Of a stretch of DNA of 64,000 nucleotides, positions 1 to 18,556 are shown piece by piece. The position numbers and the translations under genes were made by a program. Each line of letters starts with the position of its first letter. Position 1 is the stretch's first letter. Below the pieces are notes generated by a model that was not told the origin of the DNA, ran no database searches, and saw only the letters and a program-made list of their open reading frames with translations. This DNA comes from a virus, in the IMG/VR virus record IMGVR_UViG_3300005253_001115, positions 62,001 through 126,000 of that record; one strand, 5' to 3'.

Positions 1-68
1 TCATGGAGACCATAGAGGGAATGTCAATTGTGAATTCCCGAGCAGTTACACGCGGTAACCGCGTATAG
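1..68 (+). CDS. possible 3' end of a gene cut by the left window edge
   Basis: One forward frame (beginning at base 3) stays open from the edge to a TAG at 66-68, giving about 21 residues ending in RGNRV. It could be the tail of a gene that starts outside the window, or chance. A strong terminator follows 60 bases later, which fits the end of a transcription unit. No function can be read from it. Confidence 0.3.
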   Translation, partial: METIEGMSIVNSRAVTRGNRV

Positions 69-130
69 TTGCTGGTCCGTGTAATAACAGTTACGACTGT
101 AGTTGCACATTCCATTTGGTTCCAAAAGAG

Positions 131-162
131 GAGGCCGGAGGCAGTGCCTCCGGCCTCTTTTT
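131..162 (+). terminator. rho-independent terminator
   Basis: A perfect 12-bp GC-rich inverted repeat (gaggccggaggc / gcctccggcctc) with a 3-nt loop is followed at once by TTTTT. This is the strongest intrinsic terminator seen in the window. It separates upstream transcription from the HNH gene, which has its own CTAAAG motif just downstream. Confidence 0.93.
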
Positions 163-169
163 GTTGCAG

Positions 170-179
170 TACACTAAAG
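170..179 (+). promoter_or_regulatory. TACACTAAAG motif, putative phage promoter element
   Basis: TACACTAAAG ends exactly 7 nt before the ATG of the HNH gene, and there is no Shine-Dalgarno sequence in between. The same element with the same 7-nt spacing occurs before six other starts on both strands. Position and spacing fit a -10-like promoter element giving a leaderless or nearly leaderless mRNA; this role is inferred. Confidence 0.55.
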
Positions 180-186
180 TAACCTC

Positions 187-879
187 ATGGATGAATTGAA
201 GTTTTGTAGAGGTTGCTCCCAAGATTTACCAAAGGCCGAGTTTGCCAAGCGTGCAGATCGACCACTAGGTACGTCGAGCCGATGCAAGAAATGTCTCAGT
301 GCGGACCTCAGGAAGAAGTACCAAGACCCCGAATTCGCAGAGAAGGACATAGCAAGAGCTTCCAAGTGGGCTAAGGACAACCCAGAGAAGCATGTAGCCA
401 GAACTACAAACTGGAAGAAACAGAACCCGGAAAAAGTGTCCAAGCAGCAAAAGCGCTGGTACGACGACAACAAAGAAAGAGTCAGAGACAACCAGAGAAC
501 CTACGAGAAAGAGAGATACAACACAGACCCGAACTACATGCTCCGAAAGCGTCTCAGAAGCCGAATGTACGACATTTTCAGGTCTGAGACAAGGAACGGA
601 AAGAAAGCAGGATCGCACGTAAGAGACCTAGGGTGTTCTATAACACAGCTTATCTCTTACATGGAGGACAAGTTTACACCAGAAATGACCTGGGACAACC
701 ACGGAGCACTCTGGGAGATAGACCACGTTGTACCGCTGGCCAATTTTGACTTGACGGACAGGAACCAGTTTCTAGAGGCGTGCCACTTTACCAATTTACA
801 ACCCTTAGGAATTGATGAACACTTGGAAAAGACCACAAGAGAATTGGCGGACACATGCAACCTTTCAACTGGTCAATAA
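187..879 (+). CDS. HNH homing-type endonuclease with N-terminal zinc ribbon
   Basis: A 230-residue protein. The N-terminus carries two Cys pairs (CRGCSQ and CKKC, residues 8-36) typical of a treble-clef or zinc-ribbon DNA-binding element, followed by a long charged helical region (about 40-115). The C-terminal part has the HNH core WEIDHVVPLANFDL with a downstream HFTNLQPL, as in phage group-I-intron-type or free-standing HNH nucleases. It would nick or cut DNA at a specific site to spread itself. It lies between a terminator and small structural genes and has its own CTAAAG motif 7 nt before the ATG, so it behaves as an independent unit. Its 3' end overlaps the next gene by 25 nt. Codon use looks more A-rich than the fibre genes, fitting a mobile gene. 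The target site is not evident. Confidence 0.85.
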   Translation: MDELKFCRGCSQDLPKAEFAKRADRPLGTSSRCKKCLSADLRKKYQDPEFAEKDIARASKWAKDNPEKHVARTTNWKKQNPEKVSKQQKRWYDDNKERVRDNQRTYEKERYNTDPNYMLRKRLRSRMYDIFRSETRNGKKAGSHVRDLGCSITQLISYMEDKFTPEMTWDNHGALWEIDHVVPLANFDLTDRNQFLEACHFTNLQPLGIDEHLEKTTRELADTCNLSTGQ

Positions 880-1094
880 AGGCATTCAACTTTGGTTCTA
901 AAGATGGCTCGTACAAGCTGAGAATTGAGGAAGCAGAAGACAACATTTCTATGGGTGTAGAGATGTTGAAAAGGGTCAAGCAGTCGGGTGCGCCCGAGGC
1001 TACCTCTGAGCAGATTGAACAGATAGCAGGTGAACTTAGTTCTACCTTAGACAAACTTCGCCAACTACGTACCAACATGAAATCCATGATATAG
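855..1094 (+). CDS. small protein of unknown function (79 aa)
   Basis: A 79-residue, mainly helical, charged protein (rich in Glu, Ile and Lys) with a C-terminal stretch that could form a short coiled coil (ELSSTLDKLRQLRTNMK). The start overlaps the end of the HNH gene. It ends 10 nt before the next ATG, and the GGAGAC Shine-Dalgarno of the following gene overlaps its stop region. No recognisable family; probably a phage accessory protein. Confidence 0.6.
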   Translation: MQPFNWSIKAFNFGSKDGSYKLRIEEAEDNISMGVEMLKRVKQSGAPEATSEQIEQIAGELSSTLDKLRQLRTNMKSMI

Positions 1095-1104
1095 GAGACC
1101 CAGA

Positions 1105-1422
1105 ATGACTCGGGCACAAAGACTTCTTACATTGGCCTACAAGGCCCACCAGCGCGGCGAGGAAACCATCGCAGCACGCATTACTGCGTTTGCTTTTGCC
1201 GAGCCGGATTCAGCACAGATTTTCGAGAAGATTACTTCTGATAAGACCTCGGGGACCTCCGAGGTTGATCGTGCTGAAGCTACAATCCGAGCTGCCGAAG
1301 CTACTACTAAGGGTGCTATCTTTAGTGGTAGAGGGAGCAATGCGCTCTTGGCAATCGCGGAGAAGGCCCACAGAGACGGTCTTCCCAAGATAGCCGCAGC
1401 AATCGCTAACGCAGCCAGATAA
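1105..1422 (+). CDS. small Ala-rich phage protein (105 aa)
   Basis: A 105-residue, Ala-rich, helical protein. It begins MTRAQRLLTLAYKAHQRGEE and ends with a similar pattern (LLAIAEKAHRDGLPKIAAAI), so it appears to contain two copies of a short helix-turn-helix-like hairpin (about residues 5-30 and 78-104). A smaller likeness to the protein at 36,130-36,513 (IAAHLD... ALESHGEFVLARAL) suggests a family of small virion-associated proteins. A good Shine-Dalgarno (ATAGGAGACC) precedes the ATG. Function unknown. Confidence 0.7.
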   Translation: MTRAQRLLTLAYKAHQRGEETIAARITAFAFAEPDSAQIFEKITSDKTSGTSEVDRAEATIRAAEATTKGAIFSGRGSNALLAIAEKAHRDGLPKIAAAIANAAR

Positions 1423-1443
1423 TCGGTCTGCCACCCTCTCTAA

Positions 1444-2520
<1,077 letters not shown>

Positions 2521-2535
2521 AGAACTGGAGACTGA

Positions 2536-9004
<6,469 letters not shown>

Positions 9005-9005
9005 G

Positions 9006-10478
9006 ATGGCTCATCGTCACCAAATCATCATCATACCCAATGTAATAGACATGAAGGCCCTGGACTTTGATGGAACTGAACAGTTGCTTAACTCCTCAGA
9101 CAACCCACTTGGTATCGCTAATGAGTGGAGCATTCAGATAAACGCCAATCCCGGTAGCGATTCTAACGATATTTACTTGTTGCGTATTCAACCGATTACC
9201 GGGTTTGGTAATCAAATAGCTATTCATTTAAGAGGAGATCAAGCTAACGACCCGATTAGCGTACGGATTTTGCGTGCTAATGGAAATTCCCTGAAAGATT
9301 ATGAATGGGACAGCACCTACACCGTAGGGACAAAGGTTTCCTATATTGTCACCTGGGACGGCACGGATTTGCTGCTCTACATAGACGGAGTGCTAACTGC
9401 GGCTGATACTTTGATCTCCGATTTCTCCTCAGCAATGACCGCAACAGACAGAAGAGTTTCTGTGGGGTCAGCGCTGGGTGGTGTGCCCTGGGTAGGTTTG
9501 ATTCATTCAACTTCTGTGTGGAATGTGGTGCTTACCCAAGCAGAGATTACTACTCTTCAGAACAGCGATTCCCCGGAAAATATAGACAACAGATTCAACT
9601 CCGGTGACTACTTTAGTTCGGCGAACCTTCAGCATTACTGGCGTCATGGGTTGGATGCAGCAGATATAGGCAAGGATTCAGGAAAAGCATCAACGCTCAT
9701 CGACATCGGTGACAACGCCACGGGCATCACAGCAGATGATATCGTGGAATACACCTCGGGAGTTGAAGATACGAAGGCCCTGGATTTCACTACAGGTGAA
9801 CATCTTAGAAACACCACAGAGCAAGCAATAGGTATAGCTAATACTTGGTCTATTCAAGCAAACTATGAGCCTTCAAATGTTGCATTTGAGTTCTCGGTGA
9901 TGGGAATCGGAACCAACAACACTAACAAAGATATGATTCGATTTGATCTTATAGGGAATGTAGCAAATGATCCTTTGCGCATAATTCTAACCGAGAATGA
10001 CACCACAGTAATCAAGCAGTATGATTGGGAGAGTGTTCATACCCTCGGTGTCAAAATAAGTGTGATCGCGACATGGGATGGCACCAATCTTGTCGTGTAT
10101 ATAGATGGGGTAGAAACCGCTGCTACCACCAAGACTACAGACAATGCAGGGTCTCAATTAGCCACTGTACGGTCAGTAGCAGTAGGCGGTAGAACTGTCG
10201 GCTCATTTTCCTTCTCTGGGGATATTCATTCGGTTTCTGTGTGGGATTCAGTCCTCACTCAAGCAGAGGTGACTTCCCTTCAGAATTCAAGCTCACCGCA
10301 GAGCATCGACAATCGCTTTGACTTTGGCAGCTATGCAAGCTCATCCAACCTTCAGCACTACTGGCGCTGCGGGTTCGATGCCACAGATATTGGCAGGGAT
10401 TACGGCAACGCTTCCACGCTCATCGACATCGGTGACAACGCCGAGAACATCACAGCAGATGATATTGTGACCTACTGA
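9006..10478 (+). CDS. tandem LamG-like lectin protein (490 aa)
   Basis: Two LamG/ConA-like domains in tandem (about 13-248 and 255-490), each with a WS(I)Q start, TWDGT(D/N)L..YIDG in the middle, WN/WD-VLTQAE followed by LQNS, and an ending of the type STLIDIGDNA..ITADDIV. There is no collagen part. The same module is found alone at 44,606-45,358 and as a decayed remnant at about 30,041-30,149. Probable carbohydrate-binding fibre or baseplate decoration protein. It starts 2 nt after the preceding stop, and its TGA overlaps the ATG of a micro-ORF. Confidence 0.82.
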   Translation: MAHRHQIIIIPNVIDMKALDFDGTEQLLNSSDNPLGIANEWSIQINANPGSDSNDIYLLRIQPITGFGNQIAIHLRGDQANDPISVRILRANGNSLKDYEWDSTYTVGTKVSYIVTWDGTDLLLYIDGVLTAADTLISDFSSAMTATDRRVSVGSALGGVPWVGLIHSTSVWNVVLTQAEITTLQNSDSPENIDNRFNSGDYFSSANLQHYWRHGLDAADIGKDSGKASTLIDIGDNATGITADDIVEYTSGVEDTKALDFTTGEHLRNTTEQAIGIANTWSIQANYEPSNVAFEFSVMGIGTNNTNKDMIRFDLIGNVANDPLRIILTENDTTVIKQYDWESVHTLGVKISVIATWDGTNLVVYIDGVETAATTKTTDNAGSQLATVRSVAVGGRTVGSFSFSGDIHSVSVWDSVLTQAEVTSLQNSSSPQSIDNRFDFGSYASSSNLQHYWRCGFDATDIGRDYGNASTLIDIGDNAENITADDIVTY

Positions 10479-10555
10479 TGGCTGGCAATCTCTCACAACT
10501 TCCGGTTAGTCATCTGAACTCTATTCACGCCAGTGATAAATGGTCGGTATTCTAA
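10478..10555 (+). CDS. possible 25-aa micro-protein
   Basis: A 25-codon ORF (MAGNLSQLPVSHLNSIHASD...) whose ATG overlaps the upstream TGA and whose TAA overlaps the next ATG (TGATG and TAATG). That double coupling is the main support. No domain. It may serve mainly to relay ribosomes between the two larger genes. Confidence 0.4.
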   Translation: MAGNLSQLPVSHLNSIHASDKWSVF

Positions 10556-10869
10556 TGTCAAAACGATACCTCGTAGTAGTACATTTGCCCATACAGGGCA
10601 CCAGATCCAGCGAAGTGGTTGGAAATCTAGGGCAGGCTCTAAGGACCGCAGACGTGTATCCTGCTCGCCCCAGTGTTATTTTATCAGGACCGGCGAACAT
10701 GTTGCGGCACGCCACGGAAGCTCTTACGGTGCCGCCGCAGTCCTGGCTGGACACTAAAGCATTCTTAGCGCATATTTACGCCATTGCTGCCCTTTTCGAC
10801 TTCAATGTTGAGGTGATCCAGAACGCCACAAACTGGGACATCAAGAAAGCAAAAGAAAGCAGAAAATGA
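10555..10869 (+). CDS. small protein of unknown function (104 aa)
   Basis: Begins MSKRYLVVVHLPIQGTRSSE. The ATG overlapping the preceding TAA was preferred to an ATG 15 nt upstream. The protein has an N-terminal beta-strand-like start, a mixed middle and a basic C-terminus (KKAKESRK). No family recognised. It sits between fibre genes, so a virion or fibre-assembly role is possible. Confidence 0.6.
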   Translation: MSKRYLVVVHLPIQGTRSSEVVGNLGQALRTADVYPARPSVILSGPANMLRHATEALTVPPQSWLDTKAFLAHIYAIAALFDFNVEVIQNATNWDIKKAKESRK

Positions 10870-10922
10870 TGTCCACCAAAGCCGAATATCTCCAGCGCTG
10901 TCAAGAGTGTAGAGGAAAGTAA
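10869..10922 (+). CDS. possible 17-aa micro-protein with CxxC
   Basis: A 17-codon ORF (MSTKAEYLQRCQECRGK) that overlaps the upstream TGA by TGATG. Its last codons contain the AGAGGAAAG used as Shine-Dalgarno by the next fibre gene. Too short for firm support; it may only be a ribosome relay. Confidence 0.25.
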   Translation: MSTKAEYLQRCQECRGK

Positions 10923-10925
10923 GTA

Positions 10926-13199
<2,274 letters not shown>

Positions 13200-13224
13200 G
13201 TTATTTCTGACTTAGAGGGTACAC

Positions 13225-15096
13225 ATGGCCGACTTTACAGGCGCAACAGGTGAAACAGGCGCAACTGGTTCCACCGGTTTAACCGGTGCTGGCGTACAAG
13301 GTGCGTCCGGCGCTGGACAGACGGGCGCTACAGGCGCTACGGGTGTAGGTGTAACTGGAGCCCCGGGTGCCTCTATTACCGGCCCCACCGGCACCGCAGG
13401 CCCCCAAGGTAACGCAGGCGTACAGGGCTCCGCAGGAGACACTGGCTCCGCAGGCTCACAAGGCGTCCCCGGACCCATCGGTGTCCAGGGTGTCTCTATT
13501 ACGGGCTCTACGGGCATTACAGGCGTCGCAGGACCCCAAGGAATCGGCCTCACAGGTAAGACAGGAAACACAGGAAGCACAGGACCCCAGGGGGACGTTG
13601 GTCTCATTGGCAGCACAGGTATCCAGGGTATCGTGGGCTTAACCGGATCTATTGGCTCGACTGGTGTTGGTCTTGCTGGTACCACTGGTGCCACGGACGG
13701 CAGCACCGGAGGAACTGGCAACACTGGCTTTGCCGGTTTGACAGGAACCACCGGCCCGACCGGAACTCAAGGCAGCCCAGGAAACCAAGGTATCCAGGGC
13801 GAAACGGGACATCCGGGTCCGGTTGGTGTAATTGGTCCGCAAGGTATCCAAGGCACGGCTGGCATTGGTATCGGTCTCCCTGGAGAGACTGGCGATACTG
13901 GCAACACTGGCAACACTGGCCCGATTGGTCCGACCGGGGCAGTTACAGTCCACAGTGGTCTGACAGGGCGGGATCAGGACGATCACGAGCTTTACTTCCT
14001 GGCTGATGGTTCTCGCTTCATCGACAACAACGCTGATGCGGAGCTGAACGTCGTCATGGACTCTGGACTAGCTTCTGCCCAGCAGACGAATCTCGTCTTC
14101 TCGGATCGCGGCATTCTGGCGTGGACAATGACTAAGAACGTAGCGGGCAATCTCGCTTGGACTTCCAACTCCACCGGCAACATTGTGATGTTCCTGCACA
14201 AAGACGCTACGGCGTCGTCCATCTTGGTGGCCGCTAGTGGAAACGTAGGTATCGGAACGGGTGCGCCTTCATCCAAGCTGCACGTAGCAGGGAGCGCCCG
14301 TATCCAGGGTAACGAGCTTCGCGTGGACAACGATGCGGACGCTGACACCACGGTCACAATCGACTCTGGGCAGGCCGTTGCTCAGAATTCTCACTTCGTG
14401 CTGGCGGATCGCGGTAACGAACAATGGCTGCTCGCCAAGCCGCCGGACAACACGTTCTTCATCCAGCACGTTCCTGACGGTACTCCGCACTTGACGTTCC
14501 GTCCCGGTCATGTTATGGACTTGAATACGGCTACCCGATTCGAGAAAAATAACGCTGACCCGATGGATATCCACGCCCACGCAGCGCGCCACGACGTGGG
14601 TGATGCTGATCCTATCGACTGGGCGTCTAACCTGAATACAGTGAATCCTGACCTGTTCCGGCAGGCTCGTAATATGTTCCCAAATACTATTCAGGGGGGC
14701 GGAAACTCCGTTAGTGCGTCAACAAATAATAACCTGACTAGTTCTTTCGAGACACTCCACAGTATTGTTTTGGACTTTTCTAGTCGCTCTAACCCTTCTC
14801 AGGTGCTTATCATCGGACAGGGAAACTATATCGCAGACGGTGACTCAACGGTAACAATCGAACAGGCAATGCAGTTGGACTCTGGCGGAGGTTTCAGTAC
14901 GTTCGGCATACCCTCGAACAACTCTACTAGACGGGGAGGCGACGAGCATTTCTCATGCTGGAGCTTCTGGTGGCTGACTTGCCCTGCGTCAGTTTGCACC
15001 ATCCGTCTCCGGGCACGGGAACAAAATCAAGACGCTAACTGGAGTCGAGCCATGATTATTTACACAGATATCGGCGAGTCGCTCGCGATCTCCTAA
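13225..15096 (+). CDS. collagen-like fibre protein with shaft domain (623 aa)
   Basis: Starts almost directly with collagen triplets ([15 protein letters not shown]), rod to about 245, then a shaft related to that of the preceding gene ([33 protein letters not shown]). The C-terminal about 150 residues (from [19 protein letters not shown]) look like a beta-sandwich tip rich in Ser and Asn. The AHDP tag is missing, so it may attach through another fibre rather than directly to the virion. Shine-Dalgarno AGAGGG 5 nt before the ATG. Confidence 0.82.
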   Translation: MADFTGATGETGATGSTGLTGAGVQGASGAGQTGATGATGVGVTGAPGASITGPTGTAGPQGNAGVQGSAGDTGSAGSQGVPGPIGVQGVSITGSTGITGVAGPQGIGLTGKTGNTGSTGPQGDVGLIGSTGIQGIVGLTGSIGSTGVGLAGTTGATDGSTGGTGNTGFAGLTGTTGPTGTQGSPGNQGIQGETGHPGPVGVIGPQGIQGTAGIGIGLPGETGDTGNTGNTGPIGPTGAVTVHSGLTGRDQDDHELYFLADGSRFIDNNADAELNVVMDSGLASAQQTNLVFSDRGILAWTMTKNVAGNLAWTSNSTGNIVMFLHKDATASSILVAASGNVGIGTGAPSSKLHVAGSARIQGNELRVDNDADADTTVTIDSGQAVAQNSHFVLADRGNEQWLLAKPPDNTFFIQHVPDGTPHLTFRPGHVMDLNTATRFEKNNADPMDIHAHAARHDVGDADPIDWASNLNTVNPDLFRQARNMFPNTIQGGGNSVSASTNNNLTSSFETLHSIVLDFSSRSNPSQVLIIGQGNYIADGDSTVTIEQAMQLDSGGGFSTFGIPSNNSTRRGGDEHFSCWSFWWLTCPASVCTIRLRAREQNQDANWSRAMIIYTDIGESLAIS

Positions 15097-15106
15097 GGAG
15101 GCTTAA

Positions 15107-15649
15107 ATGGCCATTAACATCAGAATCGACCCAGCAGCATATGCCGCTAGTGGTCCTCTTGCTCAGTTTGCTACCCGGGAAATTCCCAACACTTATCCGA
15201 AGCTCCACGAGCCTCTCCTTTCGGCGGTTACGGGTACCGGCTACATCGCCAGCGCTCCTCGCCTCACGGGCTCTTCGAACATCTTAGATGACGGAAGTTT
15301 TCCCACAGCCGAGGGTGCTACGGGGACGTTTGAGGCAGCCCTTCCCGTAGATACAACCGAGGATATCGTAGTGCATGTGTCCCCCACCAGTGGCTCTGCA
15401 ATTGTGCGCGGCGGTAGTGCCTGGGACCCGAATCAGGCTGAATTCGATCCTTCTTACGGACTAGACGTTGGCATCGCGGGCGTCACTCTCCAGGGTGACG
15501 TTTTCGAGACGGCCCTCAAAGAGCCTGTGGGAATGCAGTTCCGGGCAAACTTGCAGGATTATGTTGCTCGTGGTATTCTCATTGTTACAGAGGGACCGAC
15601 CGGACCTCCGATGGACCCGGGAGAAATTGCGGACTATACCGCCCCGTAA
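15107..15649 (+). CDS. virion-type protein of unknown function (180 aa)
   Basis: A 180-residue, beta-rich, acidic protein with a Pro/Gly-rich C-terminus (EGPTGPPMDPGEI, a trace of collagen triplets). Strong Shine-Dalgarno AAGGAGG. It lies directly after two fibre genes and before a TACACTAAAG motif, so it closes the fibre operon. Possibly a fibre chaperone, cap or decoration protein; no family recognised. Confidence 0.65.
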   Translation: MAINIRIDPAAYAASGPLAQFATREIPNTYPKLHEPLLSAVTGTGYIASAPRLTGSSNILDDGSFPTAEGATGTFEAALPVDTTEDIVVHVSPTSGSAIVRGGSAWDPNQAEFDPSYGLDVGIAGVTLQGDVFETALKEPVGMQFRANLQDYVARGILIVTEGPTGPPMDPGEIADYTAP

Positions 15650-15657
15650 GGCTCAGC

Positions 15658-15667
15658 TACACTAAAG
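15658..15667 (+). promoter_or_regulatory. TACACTAAAG motif, putative phage promoter element
   Basis: Identical ten bases to the element before the HNH gene at the left edge, again exactly 7 nt before the ATG, here of the glycosylation enzyme. Upstream and downstream sequences at the two sites are otherwise unrelated, which argues for function. A promoter role is inferred. Confidence 0.55.
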
Positions 15668-15674
15668 AGCTTGC

Positions 15675-18491
15675 ATGTCGAGCATCTGCCCCGTTTGTGG
15701 TGGTGGGGAATTCGCTAGCACTGAAAGCTCAACCGCTGGCCTGACCCCTTACCTTTCTTGTAATTCCTGTGGCCTCTGGGCACAGTATCCAGCCCCTGCA
15801 TTCCGGTACGAGTCGGACCTCCAACCCCAGACGGGCCGGGAGGCTATGACCGAAGTTGCCTGTCTCTTGAATCAAGACCTGGCTGCGAGGCTGTTCCACG
15901 CACATAAGCCCGAATCCGTTCTGGATATCGGGTCGAAATACCCTTACTTCCTGAAGTGCTTCAAGGATTTAGGCGTCGAGGATGTCATAGGCATCGACGG
16001 CTTCGAGGGGGCCACGGAATTCGGTGACGAGCTGGGTGTGGCGATGATTATCGACAACTTCCTTGAGCACGATTTCGGGGACAAGAAGTTCGATCTCATT
16101 ACGCTGGTCCACTGCATCGAACACTTCTCCGATCCTGCCGCAGCGATGAGCAAGGTTCGTTCCATCCTATCCGATACTGGAGTGGTCTATATACGCACCC
16201 CAGAAGTCAAGACAGTAGGCATCGACATTCACCTGACGGATGAACACTACCAAATCCACCCCATCCTATTCTCCCGAGAATCCTTCCGCTTACTGGCTAA
16301 GCAGGAAGGATTCCGCATTTTCGATGAGTGGGAGCAGGGAGAAGTGGGTCAGATGGACTGGCAGCTTCGGATCGCCGAAGACATCCGCATTAGCTTCGCA
16401 GTTGTTTCCTGTAATGAGGAAGAGGTCATAGGGCGCATGCTCGACAGTATCGAGTCCTTGGCCTGGGAGGTAGTCGTTTACCTCAACAACTGCGACGACA
16501 GGACCCCGGAGATCATCAAGGAGTTCGGTGAGCGCACGGGCACCAAAACCCGAATCCTAGAGGGTTTTTGGGATGACAATTTCGCCCGCGCTAAGAACGA
16601 GGCTATTATGGCGTGCGAGGGCACCCACGTAGCTTGGATGGACTGCGACGACGTTCTGTCCGATGACGCCCCTGGCAAGATCATGGTTCTCCTCAACGAG
16701 AGACCCGACAATCCCCAGGATTGGCGGCTTATTTACGGAGGCGATACGTTCTTCCATTGCCGACTCTGGCGAAATGAGGCTCGGCTGGACCGTCACGGTA
16801 ACACGTTCCTGCCACACTTCCACGACAAGTGCCATGAGTATATATGCCTGGGTGGCTACCAGGGAATGAAGCTGAAGTGTGACGATATTACGCTGCGGCA
16901 TCTCCCGACACCTAAGGACGCCTCCGGCCGAAACATTCGTATTCTCTTGGCAGCGGAAGCCGAAGGACCCACCCAGTGTCCTTACTGCCCCGCCACCCAC
17001 GACGACAAGGGACGCACCTTGTTCTACCTGGGTAACGGTCTCCGAGAGGGTGGCCGGACCGAAGAGGCACTAGAGCGCTATCAGGTCTATCTCGATGAGA
17101 ATCTGGGCTGGCATGACGAACGCTTCTGGGCATGGATGTACCAGGGCTACTGTAACCAGAAGCTAGGTAAGAATCCTGAGGCTCTGCGATCATATTGTAA
17201 CGCGCTGGCTACGAACTCCCGTTGGGCAGAGCCGTACATGTCTATCGCTCGCCTGAAGTATGCCCAGAACGACTACAAGGCTGCTATTTCATGGTCTATC
17301 CAAGCTGCCGCACAAACCCTGCCCAACACGCTGATGTTCCTAAACACGGGAGCATACAAGGACCAGCCGTTCAGATTGATGAGCTGGTGCTGGGAGCACC
17401 TCGGGGACCTTGACAAGGCCATCCAATATGCCGAGATTGCCGCACAGCGAATTGGCGGACCAGACAGTGATTGGGCCGCACGAATCACTGGCCTTAGAGC
17501 GACCCGGGGAGGAGACCGAGAAGCGGCCCCTAAGCAAAAGATCGCCCAGGTAATGCGCCCCGGTGCCCTGGGTGACATTATCATGTCCACGGCAGCCTGC
17601 AAGGGTTTGAAGGAGCAGGGATACTATGTGCGGTACGTCTGTCACCCCGGCTCGATTTCAGCCATCGAGGACAACCCATACGTCGATGAAGTGGTCGCCG
17701 TACCGGAGAACAACTGGGATGGGATTCTGAAGCAGACGGAGAACCTCCCCAAGGCTGAGAAGGTGATTGCCTTCCAGTATCCGATGAAGGAGCAGTATCC
17801 CGAGGTACCGATGCGCCAGCACTTGGCTCACTTCTTCTGCGAGGATGCCGGAGTCCCTGTGAGCACGGACCTCTCGATGGGCTTTAAGCAGGAGCACCTA
17901 GATTATGGTGCTCTTCACGGTACCGGCAAGGTGGTCATCCACACGAAGGCTGGCTGGTCCCCGCTGAAGAACTGGCCGATGGACGCCTGGGAAGACCTTG
18001 TGGGGCGCATTAAGGAGGCAGGTTTCGAGGTAGCCCAGATCGGTACCGCCAGCGAGCCTCTGGTTCCGGGTGCTGAGCGCTTGGATACTCCCTCCATTAA
18101 GCACGCTGCCGCTGTACAGAAGTTCTCGGCCCTTTTCATCGGTGTAGACTCTATCTTCAACCACACTTCACAGGCTGTCGCTAAGAAGTCCGTGATTCTA
18201 TGGGGATCTACTCACCCGCTGGGCTCTGGGTACGATCAAAATGTGAATCTGGTGAACGGCGGTGTCTGGACACGCGAGATGGGAACGGGAGGGCCTACGA
18301 AGTCCTGCCAACCGTGCTATCGCGAGTACAACCAAATGAGTGTCCACCCGAAGCCACCGTGCCCTAATCTGGTACAGCACGCAATAACTACACTCCCTGA
18401 AGAGGAGTACCCCCAGAAAACGATAAACGCATGTGTTTCCTCTAACACACCGGATTTGGTATGGAAATACGTAAAGGAGATTCTTTTGTGA
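15675..18491 (+). CDS. four-domain methyltransferase-glycosyltransferase-TPR-heptosyltransferase (938 aa)
   Basis: Domains in order: a zinc ribbon (C5, C8, C29, C32) plus SAM-dependent methyltransferase (VLDIGSKYPYF near 80, LVHCIEHFSDP near 155); a GT-A family 2 glycosyltransferase from about 240 (ISFAVVSCNEEE, DDNFARAKNEA, acidic MDCDDVLS); TPR repeats (about 450-620); and a family 9 (heptosyltransferase-like) GT-B domain to the end (RPGALGDIIMST, KAGWSPLKNWPMDAW, IGVDSIFNHTSQA). Each fold is well known alone; the fusion of all four in one phage protein is unusual. It would build and methylate a glycan in the host cytoplasm. Lying between fibre genes, its likely target is the Thr-rich collagen-like fibres (inference). 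It has no Shine-Dalgarno but a CTAAAG 7 nt before the ATG. Confidence 0.85.
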   Translation: MSSICPVCGGGEFASTESSTAGLTPYLSCNSCGLWAQYPAPAFRYESDLQPQTGREAMTEVACLLNQDLAARLFHAHKPESVLDIGSKYPYFLKCFKDLGVEDVIGIDGFEGATEFGDELGVAMIIDNFLEHDFGDKKFDLITLVHCIEHFSDPAAAMSKVRSILSDTGVVYIRTPEVKTVGIDIHLTDEHYQIHPILFSRESFRLLAKQEGFRIFDEWEQGEVGQMDWQLRIAEDIRISFAVVSCNEEEVIGRMLDSIESLAWEVVVYLNNCDDRTPEIIKEFGERTGTKTRILEGFWDDNFARAKNEAIMACEGTHVAWMDCDDVLSDDAPGKIMVLLNERPDNPQDWRLIYGGDTFFHCRLWRNEARLDRHGNTFLPHFHDKCHEYICLGGYQGMKLKCDDITLRHLPTPKDASGRNIRILLAAEAEGPTQCPYCPATHDDKGRTLFYLGNGLREGGRTEEALERYQVYLDENLGWHDERFWAWMYQGYCNQKLGKNPEALRSYCNALATNSRWAEPYMSIARLKYAQNDYKAAISWSIQAAAQTLPNTLMFLNTGAYKDQPFRLMSWCWEHLGDLDKAIQYAEIAAQRIGGPDSDWAARITGLRATRGGDREAAPKQKIAQVMRPGALGDIIMSTAACKGLKEQGYYVRYVCHPGSISAIEDNPYVDEVVAVPENNWDGILKQTENLPKAEKVIAFQYPMKEQYPEVPMRQHLAHFFCEDAGVPVSTDLSMGFKQEHLDYGALHGTGKVVIHTKAGWSPLKNWPMDAWEDLVGRIKEAGFEVAQIGTASEPLVPGAERLDTPSIKHAAAVQKFSALFIGVDSIFNHTSQAVAKKSVILWGSTHPLGSGYDQNVNLVNGGVWTREMGTGGPTKSCQPCYREYNQMSVHPKPPCPNLVQHAITTLPEEEYPQKTINACVSSNTPDLVWKYVKEILL

Positions 18492-18556
18492 CTAGTACAA
18501 TACCTATGAACTATAGATCCATTATTTCGATGGCAACTAACTGGAGATCTCCATGA
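18488..18556 (+). repeat. duplicated 5' end of the gene at 18,908 (22-codon fragment)
   Basis: A GTG-initiated 22-codon frame reads TSTIPMNYRSIIS, nearly the same as ISTIPMNYKCLIF at the start of the gene 420 nt downstream. The DNA is an imperfect direct repeat of about 41 bp (18,491-18,532 against 18,911-18,952). The fragment ends with ATGA overlapping the next ORF. The layout suggests that the following 120-aa ORF was inserted near the start of that gene while its 5' end was regenerated. Confidence 0.65.

Noticed and set aside
10540-10757. Alternative ORFs around the micro-ORF region (10,533 + and 10,521 -)
   Set aside because: They conflict with the TAATG-coupled gene at 10,555 and have no supporting features.
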